13,353 nt of DNA from Gammaproteobacteria bacterium. Its GTDB lineage: Bacteria; Pseudomonadota; Gammaproteobacteria; UBA6429. Each line of letters begins with the position of its first letter. Within the stretch, counting starts at the first letter, position 1. Positions 7,618 through 13,353 of the stretch are shown here, in pieces. The translations under genes and the position numbers were made by a program. The DNA lies in contig QIKU01000136.1 of assembly GCA_003232015.1 (NCBI GenBank), forward strand, positions 1 to 13,353, given 5' to 3'. A model generated the notes under the pieces. It made no database searches. It saw only the letters and a list, made by a program, of their open reading frames with translations, and was not told the origin of the DNA.

Positions 7618-8412
7618 TTACCTGAGGTTTTTTATAATAGCATCCACAATGGCGTTATCGCTGACATTGTCAGTAATAATCGCTGTTTGCGTAAAGCCGT
7701 GTTGCTGCAATCGTGATTCAATACGTTGATTAACGATAACAAGCCTGCAATTAAGTATAGCGGTACGTAATTGTTCTGGTGCAGTTTTTTTTGAAATATT
7801 AGCCACTAAATTGTCCAGCCCTTCGCCACTGGTAATGCAAATAGCGTCGATGGGCTGTTGTTGCCATGTTTTTGCAAGTCGTTGAAGGTTAATCGCCGGG
7901 CAGCGGCGTTGATAGACTTCAGCATATTCAACCTGTGCGCCGCGTTCACGCAGGGTTTCGGCGAGTAAATTGCGGCCGCCAATGCCACGAAATATTGTAA
8001 TATTTTTTTCGGCCACATTTTGTAGTTCAGGTTGCGCCAGTAAACCTTCACTGGTATAGGAACGCTCTGGAATGATGTCAACGGGGCGCTTTGTCAGTGT
8101 TTCCAGCAGGGTGGCGCTGCCTAAACCGACGGTGGCTAATTTAAGCTGTGCGGGTAACGTGCCATATTGCTGGATTAACCGTATGCCGTGTGTGACGGCA
8201 TTCTGGCTGATAAAAATGGCAATATTGGTGTTGCTGAGTTTTTTAACCTGTTCAATGGCAGTAGTGGGCTTATCAATTGCACTGATTTCAATTAAAGGTT
8301 GGCAATAAACCCGGGCACCGGCCTGCTCAAGTAAGTGGATTAACGCACTGGCCTGATGTGCCGGGCGGGTCACCATAATATGTTTATTTGTCAGTGGCAG
8401 ATTTTGGCTCAT
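7618..8412 (-). CDS. hemD: Uroporphyrinogen-III synthase
   Basis: The enzyme closes linear hydroxymethylbilane into uroporphyrinogen III with inversion of ring D, in the cytoplasm. The 264-residue length is normal. This family is poorly conserved, but its recurring motifs are present: VTRP near the N-terminus (14-17), FISQNAV (68-74), VGLGSA (95-100), SYTSEGLL (118-125), FRGIGGRNLLAETLRERGA (141-159) and ITSGEGLDNL (193-202). These correspond to the two alternating alpha/beta domains of the fold. It follows hemC by 30 bases and precedes hemX by 13, so the four genes form one operon in pathway order. The start at 8412 has only a weak ribosome-binding sequence, but it leaves the expected short N-terminal lead-in. 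Confidence 0.94.
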   Translation of the reverse strand: MSQNLPLTNKHIMVTRPAHQASALIHLLEQAGARVYCQPLIEISAIDKPTTAIEQVKKLSNTNIAIFISQNAVTHGIRLIQQYGTLPAQLKLATVGLGSATLLETLTKRPVDIIPERSYTSEGLLAQPELQNVAEKNITIFRGIGGRNLLAETLRERGAQVEYAEVYQRRCPAINLQRLAKTWQQQPIDAICITSGEGLDNLVANISKKTAPEQLRTAILNCRLVIVNQRIESRLQQHGFTQTAIITDNVSDNAIVDAIIKNLR

Positions 8413-8442
8413 GGCTAATATTGCATTGGCCTGTGGTTTTAA

Positions 8443-9375
8443 TTAATCGGTGTTATCGTAGAGTCGTTGCAGTATTTCGCCTGCACCACGCGCGAGTAAG
8501 TCTTCGGCGAGTACAATGCCGAGTTCTTCGGCATCTTCAGGTTTGCCGGCAATATCCGATCTTATAATATTGGAACCATCCGGTTCGCCAACCAGGCCAC
8601 GCATAAATAAGGTATCTTTACTAAGCTCGGCAAAACCGGCAATTGGCACCTGACAACCCCCGTTCAGAGTGGTGTTCATGGCACGCTCGGCAGCCACACG
8701 AATGGCTGTTTTCGGGTCGTGCAGCGGTTTAAGAAGTTGATGTACACGATCATCGTCTTCTCGGCATTCAATCCCCACCGCGCCCTGGCCAATGGCCGGC
8801 AAACTGATATGGGGCTCAATATACTCACTGATACGCTCGGCCATTTTAAGGCGAATAAGGCCGGCGCTGGCAAGAATAATGGCATCGTACTCGCGGTCAT
8901 CGAGTTTACGTAAGCGAGTGTTCACATTTCCACGTAAGTCTTTGATTTTTAAGTCAGGTCGCAGAGCGCTTAGCTGGCACTGGCGGCGCAAACTGGACGT
9001 ACCCACGGTCGCGCCCTGGGGTAATGTTTCAAGGTTTTTGAATGTGTTGGACACAAAGGCATCGCGCGGATCTTCGCGTGGGCAGATGGTTGCCAGATGC
9101 AGGCCATCGGGCAATTCAACCGGCACATCTTTCATCGAATGCACCGCAATATCGGCGCGGCCGTCCAAAAGCGCTGTCTCTAACTCTTTGACAAATAAGC
9201 CTTTTCCGCCGACTTTAGCCAAAGGTGTGTCGAGTATTTTGTCGCCCTGGGTGCTCATGGTAACCAGCTCGACACTTAAACCGCTGTGGTGTTTTTGTAG
9301 TTGTGCCGATACATAGTTGGCTTGCCAGAGAGCAAGTTGGCTTTTGCGGGTGGCGATACGTATAATATTGGTCAT
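8443..9375 (-). CDS. hemC: Porphobilinogen deaminase (hydroxymethylbilane synthase)
   Basis: This cytoplasmic enzyme condenses four porphobilinogen molecules into hydroxymethylbilane, the substrate of the next gene product, HemD. The 310-residue protein carries the catalytic aspartate in HSMKDVP (D83), the substrate-binding arginine pair in GTSSLRR (R130, R131) and LRGNVNTRL (148-156). The cysteine that binds the dipyrromethane cofactor lies in [10 protein letters not shown] (C241). Length and motif spacing match the bacterial family. It is the first gene of the leftward hem operon, so its promoter should lie in 9376-9558. I could not choose a convincing one there, and there is no strong Shine-Dalgarno before the ATG. 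Confidence 0.97.
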   Translation of the reverse strand: MTNIIRIATRKSQLALWQANYVSAQLQKHHSGLSVELVTMSTQGDKILDTPLAKVGGKGLFVKELETALLDGRADIAVHSMKDVPVELPDGLHLATICPREDPRDAFVSNTFKNLETLPQGATVGTSSLRRQCQLSALRPDLKIKDLRGNVNTRLRKLDDREYDAIILASAGLIRLKMAERISEYIEPHISLPAIGQGAVGIECREDDDRVHQLLKPLHDPKTAIRVAAERAMNTTLNGGCQVPIAGFAELSKDTLFMRGLVGEPDGSNIIRSDIAGKPEDAEELGIVLAEDLLARGAGEILQRLYDNTD

Positions 9376-9558
9376 TGAGAGATCTTTATCTATATTAAGG
9401 TTTTATCTGGCTTGATGGAACTGAGCCGAGTATTTGTACACTAAAACAAAGTATTCGTATTGTATGGATTCAGCACGATAATTGCGACTTTTGAAGCTCT
9501 GTTTTGATGAAAATATTCAGTGGCATTTGAATTTAGAAATAAATACAGGTTTGTGGAT
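9376..9558. other. Divergent intergenic region, hemC / thioredoxin-fold gene
   Basis: This 183-base AT-rich stretch must hold the hem operon promoter (leftward) and that of the exported thioredoxin-like gene (rightward). Several weak -10-like hexamers are present, but none pairs with a good -35 at proper spacing. No clear operator or riboswitch-like structure was seen. Confidence 0.5.
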
Positions 9559-10137
9559 ATGTTAAATAAAAATTTAAAACAGGGTTTGGTCGTTGCGTTG
9601 CTTGTGACAGTTGTTTGGCTGGGAACAACGCAGGCAGGGGCTGAAAAACCCGTGAAACTGGGCTCGGTGGCTGTTAAGCCAATTAAAGTTAAACTGGTGG
9701 AAGTAAAACCGGTAGAAGTTAAACTCAGCACAGATTTATATCAGGACGCACAACTGGCCAAACAAAAAGGTGTACCGATTGTTGTGATGTTTTCGCAGGA
9801 AGGCTGTGCTTATTGCAGCATTATTCGTGAACAGTTTTTAAAACCCATGCTTCGAAGTGGTGACTACAAAAACAAAGCCCTTATTCGGGAAGTAAAAATA
9901 GACAGCTTCGAAGATGTTCGAAACTTTGACGGCAAACAAGTGCCTAGTGACGAGTTATCAACAATCCACAGCGCCTACTTAACTCCGACGGTGGTTATAT
10001 TTGATTCAAAGGGTAGGCCACACCATCGTATTTTAGGGGTGACGAATGAACATTATTATGGTGGTGAGCTCGATGATGCCATTGAGTTGGCATACCGCCG
10101 TATCAACCAGGCAGCTGTTACTAAATTAAGCCCTTAA
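9559..10137 (+). CDS. Exported thioredoxin-fold protein with CxxC motif
   Basis: From the ATG at 9559 the protein has 192 residues. It begins with a clear signal peptide: basic MLNKNLK, a hydrophobic core at about 9-22, and a likely cut after TTQAGA (residue 28). A lysine/valine repeat linker (about 30-56) follows, then a thioredoxin-fold domain. The active-site motif is CAYC (83-86) in SQEGCAYCSIIREQFL, and the cis-proline is in LTPTVVIF (P143). It resembles periplasmic thioredoxin-related proteins of the SoxW/DsbD-C-terminal type and probably acts as a disulfide reductant or exchange protein outside the cytoplasm; the partner is unknown. AGGT at 9547-9550 may serve as Shine-Dalgarno. A GTG at 9520 is in frame but would put charged residues before the signal peptide. 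The stop interlocks with that of rlmG. Confidence 0.85.
   Translation: MLNKNLKQGLVVALLVTVVWLGTTQAGAEKPVKLGSVAVKPIKVKLVEVKPVEVKLSTDLYQDAQLAKQKGVPIVVMFSQEGCAYCSIIREQFLKPMLRSGDYKNKALIREVKIDSFEDVRNFDGKQVPSDELSTIHSAYLTPTVVIFDSKGRPHHRILGVTNEHYYGGELDDAIELAYRRINQAAVTKLSP
9685..9729 (+). repeat. Three 15-base tandem units encoding a Lys/Val linker
   Basis: Units begin at 9685 (AAAGTTAAACTGGTG), 9700 (GAAGTAAAACCGGTA) and 9715 (GAAGTTAAACTCAGC); the third diverges in its last bases. They encode a repeated KVKLV / EVKPV / EVKL pattern between the signal peptide and the thioredoxin fold. Such short in-frame repeats can gain or lose units. Confidence 0.55.
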
Positions 10138-11336
10138 TTCCTTGTTGCCGGTTTACGGCTAAACATAACAGCAAATTTTTTATTGCTTGCAGCAACCGTA
10201 TAGCCAGCAAAGATTTTCTTCAGCTTAGCGTGATAAGCTAAATGATGATTTCCCACAATCCAGAATTCCCCATCTGGCTCTAAAGCTGCCCAGGCTTCAT
10301 TAAACATTTGCCAGGCAAGATGGTCACCCACTACATGGTTTTGGTGAAACGGTGGGTTGCATAAAATTAAATCCACGCTTTGTTCTTCAACACCGGTCAT
10401 ACCATCCGTTACCAAAAATGTTGCTGCTCGTGATGAGCCAAAGGCATTTTTAAAATTGGTTTTAGCCGATGCGACGGCCATATAAGATTCATCGGTAAAA
10501 ATAATATGTGCATCGGGATTTTGCTGTGCGGCAATCAAGCCTAAAAGACCATTACCACAGCCTAAATCAACAATGGTTTTATAAGGCCGGGGCTGTGGCA
10601 TATTTTCGAGAAAAAAGCGGCTGCCTATATCCAGTTTTTCACGTGAAAAAATATTGGCATGGTTAGTAATGGTAAGCGTGTTGTCTTCTACTTCAAGTTC
10701 GTATTGCTTAGGGTAGGGTGAGTTGGTTATTTTATTATTAGTAAAGGATGAGAAAATTAAGCGTGCTTTTTTCTTTGCCAGTGAGGTGGTTGTTTTGCCA
10801 ATTATCTTTTCAAATAACTTAAGTGTGGATGAGTGAATATTTTTTGCCATCGCAGCAGCAATAATTTTACTTTGTGTATTGATATGCGGTTGTATTTTGT
10901 AAAGAATATCTTCTAAATAAGCATGGCTTTTGGGAACTTTAACAAGGACTAAATCATAGTGTCCTTCGAGTGGCAGCATGCTGTTGTGTAAAGTAACAGC
11001 ATTAATATCCACCTTATTGATATGAAAGTTATTGACTAAGCCTTGCTCTGCTAAATACGAGTCAACCTGTACAGTTGGTTTAAAGGTATGTAAAGCAGTC
11101 GCCAGTGCACCAAAACTATCATTTATAATCAGGATACGTGATGAATGGTCAGGCGTGTTATCTGGCTTGTCGAGATGTTGCAATAAATATTCATCTGCGG
11201 CATCCCAGGCTTGCAAGGTTTCTTTTTTCGTTTGCGGGTAACGGGCAAGGCTGAAGTTGCCTTGAGGTACTTTAAATGGGTTCATGGTGTGCATGTTATC
11301 AAATTTGACATAATGAGTACGAAAAATACGAAGCAT
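10134..11336 (-). CDS. rlmG: 23S rRNA (guanine-1835-N2)-methyltransferase RlmG
   Basis: The protein resembles the RlmG/RsmC type of rRNA methyltransferase, with a degenerate N-terminal methylase-like half and an active C-terminal half. RlmG rather than RsmC is indicated by the N-terminal LQAWDAADEYLLQHL and by KVPKSHAYLE, NIHSSTLKLFEKIIG and NHANIFSREKLDIGSRFF. The SAM-binding motif is VDLGCGNGLLGL and the catalytic motif is CNPPFHQ, which contacts the target guanine. The family modifies G1835 of 23S rRNA. Start choice is uncertain. The ATG at 11336 (400 residues) has a purine-rich AGAGAGAG leader. The ATG at 11285 (383 residues) fits the E. coli length and N-terminus better but has no Shine-Dalgarno. 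The frame stays open to 11600, but that part overlaps the divergent gene and is not believed. Confidence 0.93.
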   Translation of the reverse strand: MLRIFRTHYVKFDNMHTMNPFKVPQGNFSLARYPQTKKETLQAWDAADEYLLQHLDKPDNTPDHSSRILIINDSFGALATALHTFKPTVQVDSYLAEQGLVNNFHINKVDINAVTLHNSMLPLEGHYDLVLVKVPKSHAYLEDILYKIQPHINTQSKIIAAAMAKNIHSSTLKLFEKIIGKTTTSLAKKKARLIFSSFTNNKITNSPYPKQYELEVEDNTLTITNHANIFSREKLDIGSRFFLENMPQPRPYKTIVDLGCGNGLLGLIAAQQNPDAHIIFTDESYMAVASAKTNFKNAFGSSRAATFLVTDGMTGVEEQSVDLILCNPPFHQNHVVGDHLAWQMFNEAWAALEPDGEFWIVGNHHLAYHAKLKKIFAGYTVAASNKKFAVMFSRKPATRN

Positions 11337-11434
11337 TTCTCTCTCTTTTATCCCTTTTCTTACTAATGTTATTGTAATGGCGGCCGATATAGCCAGTATA
11401 AAGAATGAGTGAGTAATATTGATGGAGTGTTTTG
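11337..11434. promoter_or_regulatory. Divergent control region, rlmG / MCP-tip-like gene
   Basis: These 98 bases separate two divergent starts. For the rightward unit there is TTGTAA (11372-11377) and TATAAA (11397-11402), but the 19-base spacer is long. On the minus strand the same area gives TTTATACT as a possible -10 for rlmG with no convincing -35. Both are weak predictions. Confidence 0.3.
11424..11427 (+). promoter_or_regulatory. Shine-Dalgarno deciding the start of the MCP-tip-like gene
   Basis: GGAG lies 7 bases before the ATG at 11435. It favours that codon over the in-frame TTG directly before it at 11432. Confidence 0.6.
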
Positions 11435-12055
11435 ATGGGAGCCTCGGCCGAACCGGTTGAAGACAAGCTTGTTGCTCTGGCGAGCATAGCAGCAGAATTA
11501 CATTCTGTAATGGGTGTTGTCTGGAGTGTGTCGCTGGCGGGCAAGAATGCCAAAGTGATTTCTGCTCAGGCAGGCGATAAGGGGCTGGGATTTCGCCCAA
11601 TTACTGAGTCGATAGATGAGATTTCACAACAGGCTATTCGTGGCGTGGACGATATAAGCAGTGAAGCCTTGCGCTTATCAAAAATAGCGGTTCATGAACA
11701 ACGCAGTATTGATGCTTATCAACGTTTTAATTCGGTTATCAAAAAAAATGCGGATGCAAAGCATATCAAGACCATTTTGCCTGCGGTTAATAATGTTGAA
11801 CAGAGCATGCGGGCTTCGATATCTGAATTTAAGAAAAGCATGAATAATCTGACCTTGCTGCTGGAGACAATGGATCAATGTATGTTAACTGCCCGAGCCG
11901 TTGCTTCTGTTTCTCGGATTGTTACTTCAAGTGGCCAGGAATATCGAGACAAACTGACGGTTGTTTCCAATGACCTGGATAAAGCAGCCAGTTATATTAA
12001 GCAGCGATTATTAAACAGTTATCGACATTTAAATAATGTGAATGCTCAGAGATAA
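11435..12055 (+). CDS. Small soluble protein resembling the signalling tip of chemoreceptors
   Basis: The 206-residue protein has no signal peptide or membrane helix and appears mostly helical. Residues 38-53 (NAKVISAQAGDKGLGF) align without gaps to the hairpin tip of methyl-accepting chemotaxis proteins (consensus NAAIEAARAGEQGRGF). They share N, A, the central A-x-AG, an acidic residue, and GxGF. PITESIDEISQQA (55-67) follows, matching the descending helix (VVADEVRKLAERT). The flanking helices at about 11-37 and 60-100 could form a short coiled-coil hairpin. Residues about 105-195 form further predicted helices that I do not recognise. The glutamate and arginines that normally contact CheA and CheW are replaced (I42, Q45, L51). 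The next gene, 30 bases on, encodes an ODP-like diiron protein, so this is probably its signalling partner; that is inferred. Confidence 0.7.
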   Translation: MGASAEPVEDKLVALASIAAELHSVMGVVWSVSLAGKNAKVISAQAGDKGLGFRPITESIDEISQQAIRGVDDISSEALRLSKIAVHEQRSIDAYQRFNSVIKKNADAKHIKTILPAVNNVEQSMRASISEFKKSMNNLTLLLETMDQCMLTARAVASVSRIVTSSGQEYRDKLTVVSNDLDKAASYIKQRLLNSYRHLNNVNAQR

Positions 12056-12074
12056 GATATCTGGTTTTATCATC

Positions 12075-12079
12075 AGGGA
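12075..12079 (+). promoter_or_regulatory. Shine-Dalgarno of the ODP-like gene
   Basis: AGGGA lies 6 bases before the ATG at 12086, in the 30-base gap after the preceding gene. This is consistent with independent initiation within one operon. Confidence 0.55.
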
Positions 12080-12085
12080 AAAATA

Positions 12086-12817
12086 ATGAAAGCAACAAAA
12101 ATTTATGACAAAGGCCACCAGTGGATCATGTTTGGCCGTGACCCGGAAAAGCCGGAAAGTATTATTGACACCAATCAGTATATGATTGTTGCCGGTGATA
12201 GGGCTTTACTGATGGATCCCGGTGGTATTGAAGTATTTGCGCCAATGCTGGGCGCCATTTTGCACCATGCAAAGGTCGATGAGATCACCGATATTTTTGC
12301 CTCTCATCAGGATCCGGATATTATTTCCTCGCTTGGTTTATGGGATCAGGCGTTGCCTCATGCAAAGCTGCACTCGCCCTGGTTATGGGAAGGTTTTCTT
12401 CGCCACTTTGGAATGAACAATATTGAATATGTCGGCATTCCTGATGAAGGCAATGAGCTAAACCTGGGTGAGGTTGATATACGGTTTATTCCTGCGCATT
12501 ATTTACACTCGTCCGGCAACTTTCATGTTTATGACCCTAAAGCCAAAATATTAATGAGTGGTGATGTGGGAGCAGCATTGGAAGCCAGCGAAGCCCCGCT
12601 TTATGTTGAAGACTTTGACGAACACATACCTAAAATGGAAATGTTTCACAAACGCTGGATGCCGTCTAACCGGGCAAAGAACGACTGGGTAAAGCGTGTG
12701 CGTACTTTAGACATTGAGTATATGGCACCACAACATGGCAGAATTTTTAAAGGTGAAAACGTAGCGAAATTTCTAGACTGGTTCGAGGCGCTTGAAGTGG
12801 GTGTGGCTATTCCTTAA
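12086..12817 (+). CDS. Stand-alone ODP-like diiron metallo-beta-lactamase protein
   Basis: The 243-residue protein is a metallo-beta-lactamase domain of the flavodiiron type, without the flavodoxin domain that flavodiiron oxygen/NO reductases carry. Metal ligands are visible in order. H74, D76 and D78 come from SHQDPDI, H138 from PAHYLHSSGNF, D160 from LMSGDVG and H217 from APQHGR. The usual flavodiiron signature is HxExDH; here the final histidine is replaced by Ile79, leaving one iron with an open site. Such a gap is a known feature of ODP (oxygen-binding diiron protein), a chemotaxis-linked O2/iron sensor described in Treponema denticola. Without a flavin domain, catalytic turnover of oxygen or NO would need an external reductase, so a sensor role is more likely. 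It is co-transcribed with the MCP-tip-like gene. A hydrolase or an uncharacterised redox enzyme remains possible. Confidence 0.82.
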   Translation: MKATKIYDKGHQWIMFGRDPEKPESIIDTNQYMIVAGDRALLMDPGGIEVFAPMLGAILHHAKVDEITDIFASHQDPDIISSLGLWDQALPHAKLHSPWLWEGFLRHFGMNNIEYVGIPDEGNELNLGEVDIRFIPAHYLHSSGNFHVYDPKAKILMSGDVGAALEASEAPLYVEDFDEHIPKMEMFHKRWMPSNRAKNDWVKRVRTLDIEYMAPQHGRIFKGENVAKFLDWFEALEVGVAIP

Positions 12818-12830
12818 CTTTAAGCATTCA

Positions 12831-13353
12831 TTAAAGCGCTTTATCTTTAATTATTTTTCTGACATCAGACAAATGTCGTCGACTCACTTCTAATTTATGT
12901 TGCATATCCTGTAAGCATAACCAGTGTGCACCTTCCTTATCTTTATTCAAGCCGGTAATATAGCATTCTGCAATCAGCGCATTACGATGCACGCGTATAA
13001 ACGCAGTACTGAGTATTTGTTCTAATGACTTTAATGACTCTTCAATAAGCACTTCACTTGCGGTGTTGTTTTCAAAAAAACCAACGCTTACATATTTTTG
13101 GTCGGCCTGGAAATAGCGAATACTGTCGATAGGGATTAGCTGGATATTTCCTTTTACTCGCGCGCTAATGTAATGAGGGCATGACGTGTTTTTATTTCCA
13201 TCTTGAATTGATTGCAGTTGTGCGCGGCTTAGTTTGCTAGCGGCCTGTAAACTATCGACTAACTTTTCTTTTTTAATCGGTTTAAGTAAATAGCCAACGG
13301 CATGGTTATCAAAGGCATCGAGCGCATATTGATCATAGGCGGTGGTAAAAATA
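12831..13353 (-). CDS. algR: AlgR-like LytTR response regulator, N-terminus cut by the window edge
   Basis: The frame is open from the window edge to a TAA at 12833-12831, giving 173 residues. The first part is the end of a receiver domain: FTTAYDQYALDAF (about 2-14) and the switch lysine in GYLLKPIKKEKL (K24), closely matching AlgR. A linker of about 35 residues leads to a LytTR DNA-binding domain (about 61-170) with IDSIRYFQADQKYVSV (75-90) and the conserved FIRVHRNALI (118-127). About 75 N-terminal residues, including the phospho-acceptor aspartate, lie outside. AlgR-type regulators are controlled by a histidine kinase partner (AlgZ/FimS) and direct alginate, pilus or other surface functions in Pseudomonas. 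The targets here are unknown. The gene converges with the ODP-like gene, with 13 bases between stops. Confidence 0.88.
   Translation of the reverse strand, partial: IFTTAYDQYALDAFDNHAVGYLLKPIKKEKLVDSLQAASKLSRAQLQSIQDGNKNTSCPHYISARVKGNIQLIPIDSIRYFQADQKYVSVGFFENNTASEVLIEESLKSLEQILSTAFIRVHRNALIAECYITGLNKDKEGAHWLCLQDMQHKLEVSRRHLSDVRKIIKDKAL

Noticed and set aside
8792..9316. Long rightward frame (174 codons) opposite hemC
   Set aside because: It lies entirely within hemC, whose catalytic and cofactor-binding residues are all present. It has no recognisable domain and is an antisense shadow.
9434..9442. Second copy of the lysR-SulP palindrome upstream of hemC (TGTACAC near 9435)
   Set aside because: Only one half-site matches and the inverted arm is imperfect, so the resemblance is no better than chance in AT-rich intergenic DNA.
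9520..9558. GTG start at 9520 for the thioredoxin-fold protein
   Set aside because: It would put the residues MAFEFRNKYRFVD before the signal peptide. The ATG at 9559 gives a normal basic N-terminus, hydrophobic core and cleavage site.
11337..11600. Upstream extension of rlmG by 88 codons
   Set aside because: The frame is open, but it covers the start of the divergent MCP-tip-like gene, which has a good Shine-Dalgarno. The extension has no resemblance to RlmG proteins, which begin close to residue FSLARYP.
12832..12843. Perfect 12-base palindrome TAAAGCGCTTTA as a terminator or operator
   Set aside because: It has no loop and lies mostly within the last codons and stop of the AlgR-like gene. 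It is probably a consequence of the coding sequence.
12831..13052. Separate small 73-residue gene starting with GTG at 13052
   Set aside because: The frame is open upstream to the window edge and reads as the middle of an AlgR-like receiver plus LytTR protein, so the GTG is an internal valine codon.

Overview
This window carries a chromosomal stretch of a gammaproteobacterium of moderate to low GC. The main evidence is a hemC-hemD-hemX-hemY cluster, a combination typical of that class, together with UbiB, RlmG and an AlgR-type LytTR regulator. A more exact lineage cannot be read safely from the sequence. No rRNA, tRNA, insertion sequence or CRISPR array was seen.

Layout, left to right. Positions 1-189 hold a possible 3' end of a rightward gene. 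It runs into an inverted pair of REP-like hairpins and is followed by a small stem-loop. Next come two leftward genes, a small GIY-YIG protein (190-465) and ubiB (440-2122), which overlap. A LysR-type regulator (2243-3145, leftward) is divergent from a SulP anion transporter with a STAS domain (3386-5116, rightward). Their shared intergenic region contains good back-to-back promoters and a palindromic T-N11-A site lying on the -10 box of the transporter promoter. The leftward cluster hemC-hemD-hemX-hemY (9375 down to 5137) supplies two soluble tetrapyrrole enzymes and two membrane-anchored accessory proteins.

Right of hemC are an exported thioredoxin-fold protein (9559-10137, rightward) and rlmG, a 23S rRNA methyltransferase (leftward). 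After these comes a rightward two-gene unit (11435-12817). Its first gene encodes a small soluble protein resembling the hairpin tip of methyl-accepting chemotaxis proteins. Its second encodes a stand-alone flavodiiron-type metallo-beta-lactamase domain resembling the ODP diiron oxygen sensors. The window ends inside an AlgR-like response regulator (leftward, N-terminus cut off).

The most interesting item is the MCP-tip-like/ODP-like pair. ODP proteins are known as diiron O2/iron sensors that work with chemoreceptors, but here the partner is a short protein with a degenerate CheA/CheW-binding tip. The pair sits in a four-gene block between algR and hemC, which are adjacent in Pseudomonas. A role as an oxygen or redox sensing module is an inference from sequence resemblance.
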